The notes under the pieces are model-generated. The model did not search any database, was not told where the DNA came from, and saw only the letters and a program-made list of their open reading frames with translations. Of a DNA stretch of 34,636 nt, positions 32,481 through 34,636 are shown piece by piece. This stretch comes from an uncultured Gammaproteobacteria bacterium (GTDB lineage Bacteria > Pseudomonadota > Gammaproteobacteria > SZUA-140), in the NCBI GenBank assembly GCA_945787155.1, contig CALZHD010000013.1, forward strand, positions 1-34,636, given 5' to 3'. Made by a program: the position numbers and the translations under genes. Position 1 is the stretch's first letter; the number at the start of each line of letters is the position of its first letter.

Positions 32481-34636
32481 ACCACGCCTCCCTTACCATC
32501 AACCCGCGCCGTAGCTTGGTGATTTCTACGGGCACGCCAGCATAACCACGGCAACAGTAACAAACCTAAACCTAACGGCCCTGCGGCTCCCGCATTGTCA
32601 CTGTAATTTTTGACATAGCTTGCGCGCTGCACAATACCTTCGTTGCCGGCCCGATCAATCGCGATAAACTTTACCACCGTGCTGTCAGAAAAGCTGATCG
32701 GCGCTGTATACAGCGCCGAAGCGATCGTCGGTGTTGTATCATCCAGTGTGTAATAAACACCAGAGCATCCTGTGACTGTGCGATTATTGTTATCCTCAAC
32801 GGTCGCGGTACCTGTTATCGGAGCGGCATTCGGATCCGGTGGGCTGCTTGCATCAGGGATGTCGCCAATTGATGCCGCTGTCACCGCTGGATCATCACTG
32901 CATAACAACGATACTACGAGGTTACCAGAATAGAAGACCTGTGTTGGTGGATCCGGAACCACTGTTGGTGCATTCAGATCTACCAGATATTTTTCTTCAT
33001 TTATTACTGTTTCTATATTACGCGCCCGGTCAAACGAAAAATACTTTAACGTGGTGTTTTCATCAATCGTGATCGGCCCGGTATACACCGTCGAGGCATC
33101 TGTGGGAGCACTTCCATCGGTGGTGTAATAGGTCTCTGCGCAGCCCGCCTCGCCAACATCGACACAGGACAACGTTATCTCCAGAGCACCATCACTGTTT
33201 AGATCGTTGCTGCTTAACACCTGACCATCCGGCAGTGGCCCTGGCGGGTTTGCCGTCGTACCCGGTCCCTGCGTATCGATCACGTAGAGCGCAGTCTGTA
33301 CCTCGCTTTGGTTACCTGCATCATCCTCGGTCACCATTTTTAGTGTTGTATTGAACGAAACATTAATACTGCCACCAGGGGCCAACGAAGGAGAGCCACC
33401 AATAACAGGTGTTGTAATACCGTCAATTGAAATGGACTGAGGAGGAGTTTGGTATGCACCCGCCGGAGGATTAGTAATCACACGGGGAAAACCGACATCA
33501 ACCGCCGTCAGGCCACGCCTTAAATGTGTTGCGGGTGTCGTCGTCGTTATCTGACGAAAATCGCCGGCGACGATCATACGATCACCACTACCACTGATGC
33601 CCAGATGTTGCACAGTGGCATCGGCCTGTAAATTCCACCACGGCAGCGGCGTTCCATTTACAAAGTCGACCGCCGCAAGGCGATCACGCGATACACCACT
33701 AATCGTCGTAAAATTGCCCCCTATAAAGAGCGCATCATTCGTCGACGCCAGCGCATAGACATTACTGTCGGCAGCGGGATTCCAGTTCAGAACATTAAAG
33801 GCATTCGCCGAGGTATCAAGCGCGGCAAGATAATCTCGAGGGCGCGTAAAACCACTGTCATTAATGTTACGGAAATCACCCCCAATGTAGAGCGTGCTAC
33901 CCGCGATCACCATATCGTGTACAGTCGCATCTGCCGCAGGTGCCCACCGTGTTGCGCTATCAATATTCTTTTGCGTGTCCAGTGCTGCGAGACGTGAGCG
34001 AGACAGATTCTGGCTATTGGTGTTGAGGTTAAGAAAGTCGCCCCCTATCAACAACGTGTCACCGCTCAATTCGATCGCATGGACGGTACCGTCGGCCGAT
34101 GGGTCCCAGGCTGTCTGATCTCCACTCTCCACATCAATCGCACCCACATTGAGACGTGTTTCTCCACCAATGGTTTCAAACTCGCCACCGACATAGAGCA
34201 GATCACCCGCCGCCGCGAGCGCCATATCATAGACAGTTGTAGTAGGTGCAGTGCCATCCACATCAGGATTCCACGCCTCAGCACTACCGGTTGCCGTATT
34301 TAACGCGGCGACATGATTACGCGACTGCCCGCCCACCGAGGTGAAATCACCCCCGACGTAAAGCGTGCTGCCATCACCACTCAGCTGCATGCTTCTCACT
34401 GCGGCATTCGTGCCTACATCAAAATTAGGATCCAGCACACCATCACTCGAATTGATGGCCGCGAGGCGCTCTCGCGTAACGCCGCCCACGGATGAGAAGG
34501 CACCGCCGATAAAGATATTGCCACCGCTTTGTGACAGTGCGTGGACAGTATTGCCTACAGCAGGATCCCAGTTTAATGACACATCGCTGCCCACCGTAAA
34601 TGCCGCAGCACGATTATGTAGTAGACTTCCGATAAA
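32477..34636 (-). CDS. Secreted beta-propeller / chitobiase-like domain protein with GlyGly-CTERM-like tail (N-terminus beyond window)
   Basis: The frame is open to the right edge (first visible residues FIGSLLHNRAAAFTVGSD), so a start at GTG 34594 would be internal and the N-terminus is missing; 719 residues are visible. Seven repeats of the LYVGGDFTSVGG.SRN.VAALNTATG...WNPDV type, plus part of another at the edge, form a beta-propeller. Chitobiase-like domains follow: YYTTDGSAPTDASTVYTGPITI...FSFDRARN, then YYTLDDTTPTIASALYTAPI...IAIDRAGNEG. The tail NAGAAGPLGLGLLLLPWLCWRARR resembles a GlyGly-CTERM sorting signal. It is paralogous to the downstream gene, overlaps it by 4 bases and is upstream in the same operon. 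Probably secreted and surface-retained. Confidence 0.85.
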   Translation of the reverse strand, partial: FIGSLLHNRAAAFTVGSDVSLNWDPAVGNTVHALSQSGGNIFIGGAFSSVGGVTRERLAAINSSDGVLDPNFDVGTNAAVRSMQLSGDGSTLYVGGDFTSVGGQSRNHVAALNTATGSAEAWNPDVDGTAPTTTVYDMALAAAGDLLYVGGEFETIGGETRLNVGAIDVESGDQTAWDPSADGTVHAIELSGDTLLIGGDFLNLNTNSQNLSRSRLAALDTQKNIDSATRWAPAADATVHDMVIAGSTLYIGGDFRNINDSGFTRPRDYLAALDTSANAFNVLNWNPAADSNVYALASTNDALFIGGNFTTISGVSRDRLAAVDFVNGTPLPWWNLQADATVQHLGISGSGDRMIVAGDFRQITTTTPATHLRRGLTAVDVGFPRVITNPPAGAYQTPPQSISIDGITTPVIGGSPSLAPGGSINVSFNTTLKMVTEDDAGNQSEVQTALYVIDTQGPGTTANPPGPLPDGQVLSSNDLNSDGALEITLSCVDVGEAGCAETYYTTDGSAPTDASTVYTGPITIDENTTLKYFSFDRARNIETVINEEKYLVDLNAPTVVPDPPTQVFYSGNLVVSLLCSDDPAVTAASIGDIPDASSPPDPNAAPITGTATVEDNNNRTVTGCSGVYYTLDDTTPTIASALYTAPISFSDSTVVKFIAIDRAGNEGIVQRASYVKNYSDNAGAAGPLGLGLLLLPWLCWRARRNHQATARVDGKGGVV

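Noticed and set aside
29278-32514. Repeated sequence in the propeller genes considered as a CRISPR-like or tandem DNA array.
   Set aside because: The repeats are coding, of variable length and diverged. They follow protein blade units and not short identical repeats with spacers.

Overview
The window reads as chromosome of a gammaproteobacterium with moderate GC content. The evidence is the order aroQ-accB-accC and prmA-(zinc-ribbon DUF3426)-dusB-fis-purH, the presence of Fis, SrkA, PurT, PpiB and Uup, and class I phosphoribulokinase. The kinase hints at Calvin-cycle autotrophy, but no Rubisco gene is in view. I see no rRNA, tRNA, CRISPR array, transposase or phage gene.

Layout. (1) 1-3135, minus strand: a lipoprotein of DUF2846 type, a YugP-like membrane zinc protease, a MotA/TolQ/ExbB-type channel protein, and a protein cut by the left edge that joins a MotB/ExbD-like membrane helix to a von Willebrand A domain. 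(2) 3480-4349: phosphoribulokinase with a clear terminator, followed by about 350 bases of non-coding DNA holding two imperfect inverted repeats. (3) 4775-8763: a divergent lysine/2-aminoadipate catabolism cluster (saccharopine dehydrogenase family, aminoadipate semialdehyde dehydrogenase, HglS/DUF1338). (4) 8814-10724: a small periplasmic protein and a DASS/SLC13 transporter. (5) 10906-13204: aroQ-accB-accC. (6) 13324-23504: about 10 kb of mixed genes (uup, srkA, an AT-rich endonuclease/phosphatase-family gene next to a palindromic repeat, ppiB, purT, an unknown exported protein, an HDOD regulator, a compact DUF1631 protein, an EamA transporter with a possible attenuator leader, a small membrane protein). 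This block separates accC from prmA, which adjoin in many relatives. (7) 23713-28438: prmA, DUF3426, dusB-fis, purH. (8) 28473-34636, minus strand: two large, overlapping secreted genes coding for beta-propellers plus chitobiase-like C-terminal domains, each ending in a GlyGly-CTERM-like sorting tail. The upstream one runs off the right edge.

How the genes work together. aroQ-accBC and the prmA to purH run are housekeeping: chorismate, malonyl-CoA, ribosome modification, tRNA dihydrouridine, nucleoid control and purine synthesis. The lysine cluster would carry saccharopine or aminoadipate semialdehyde through aminoadipate and 2-oxoadipate to 2-hydroxyglutarate. The most unusual parts are the stator-like channel paired with a vWA protein at the left edge, the candidate attenuator before the EamA transporter, and the propeller pair at the right edge, one of which has a leucine-rich-like segment of about 190 residues nested inside a chitobiase-type domain.
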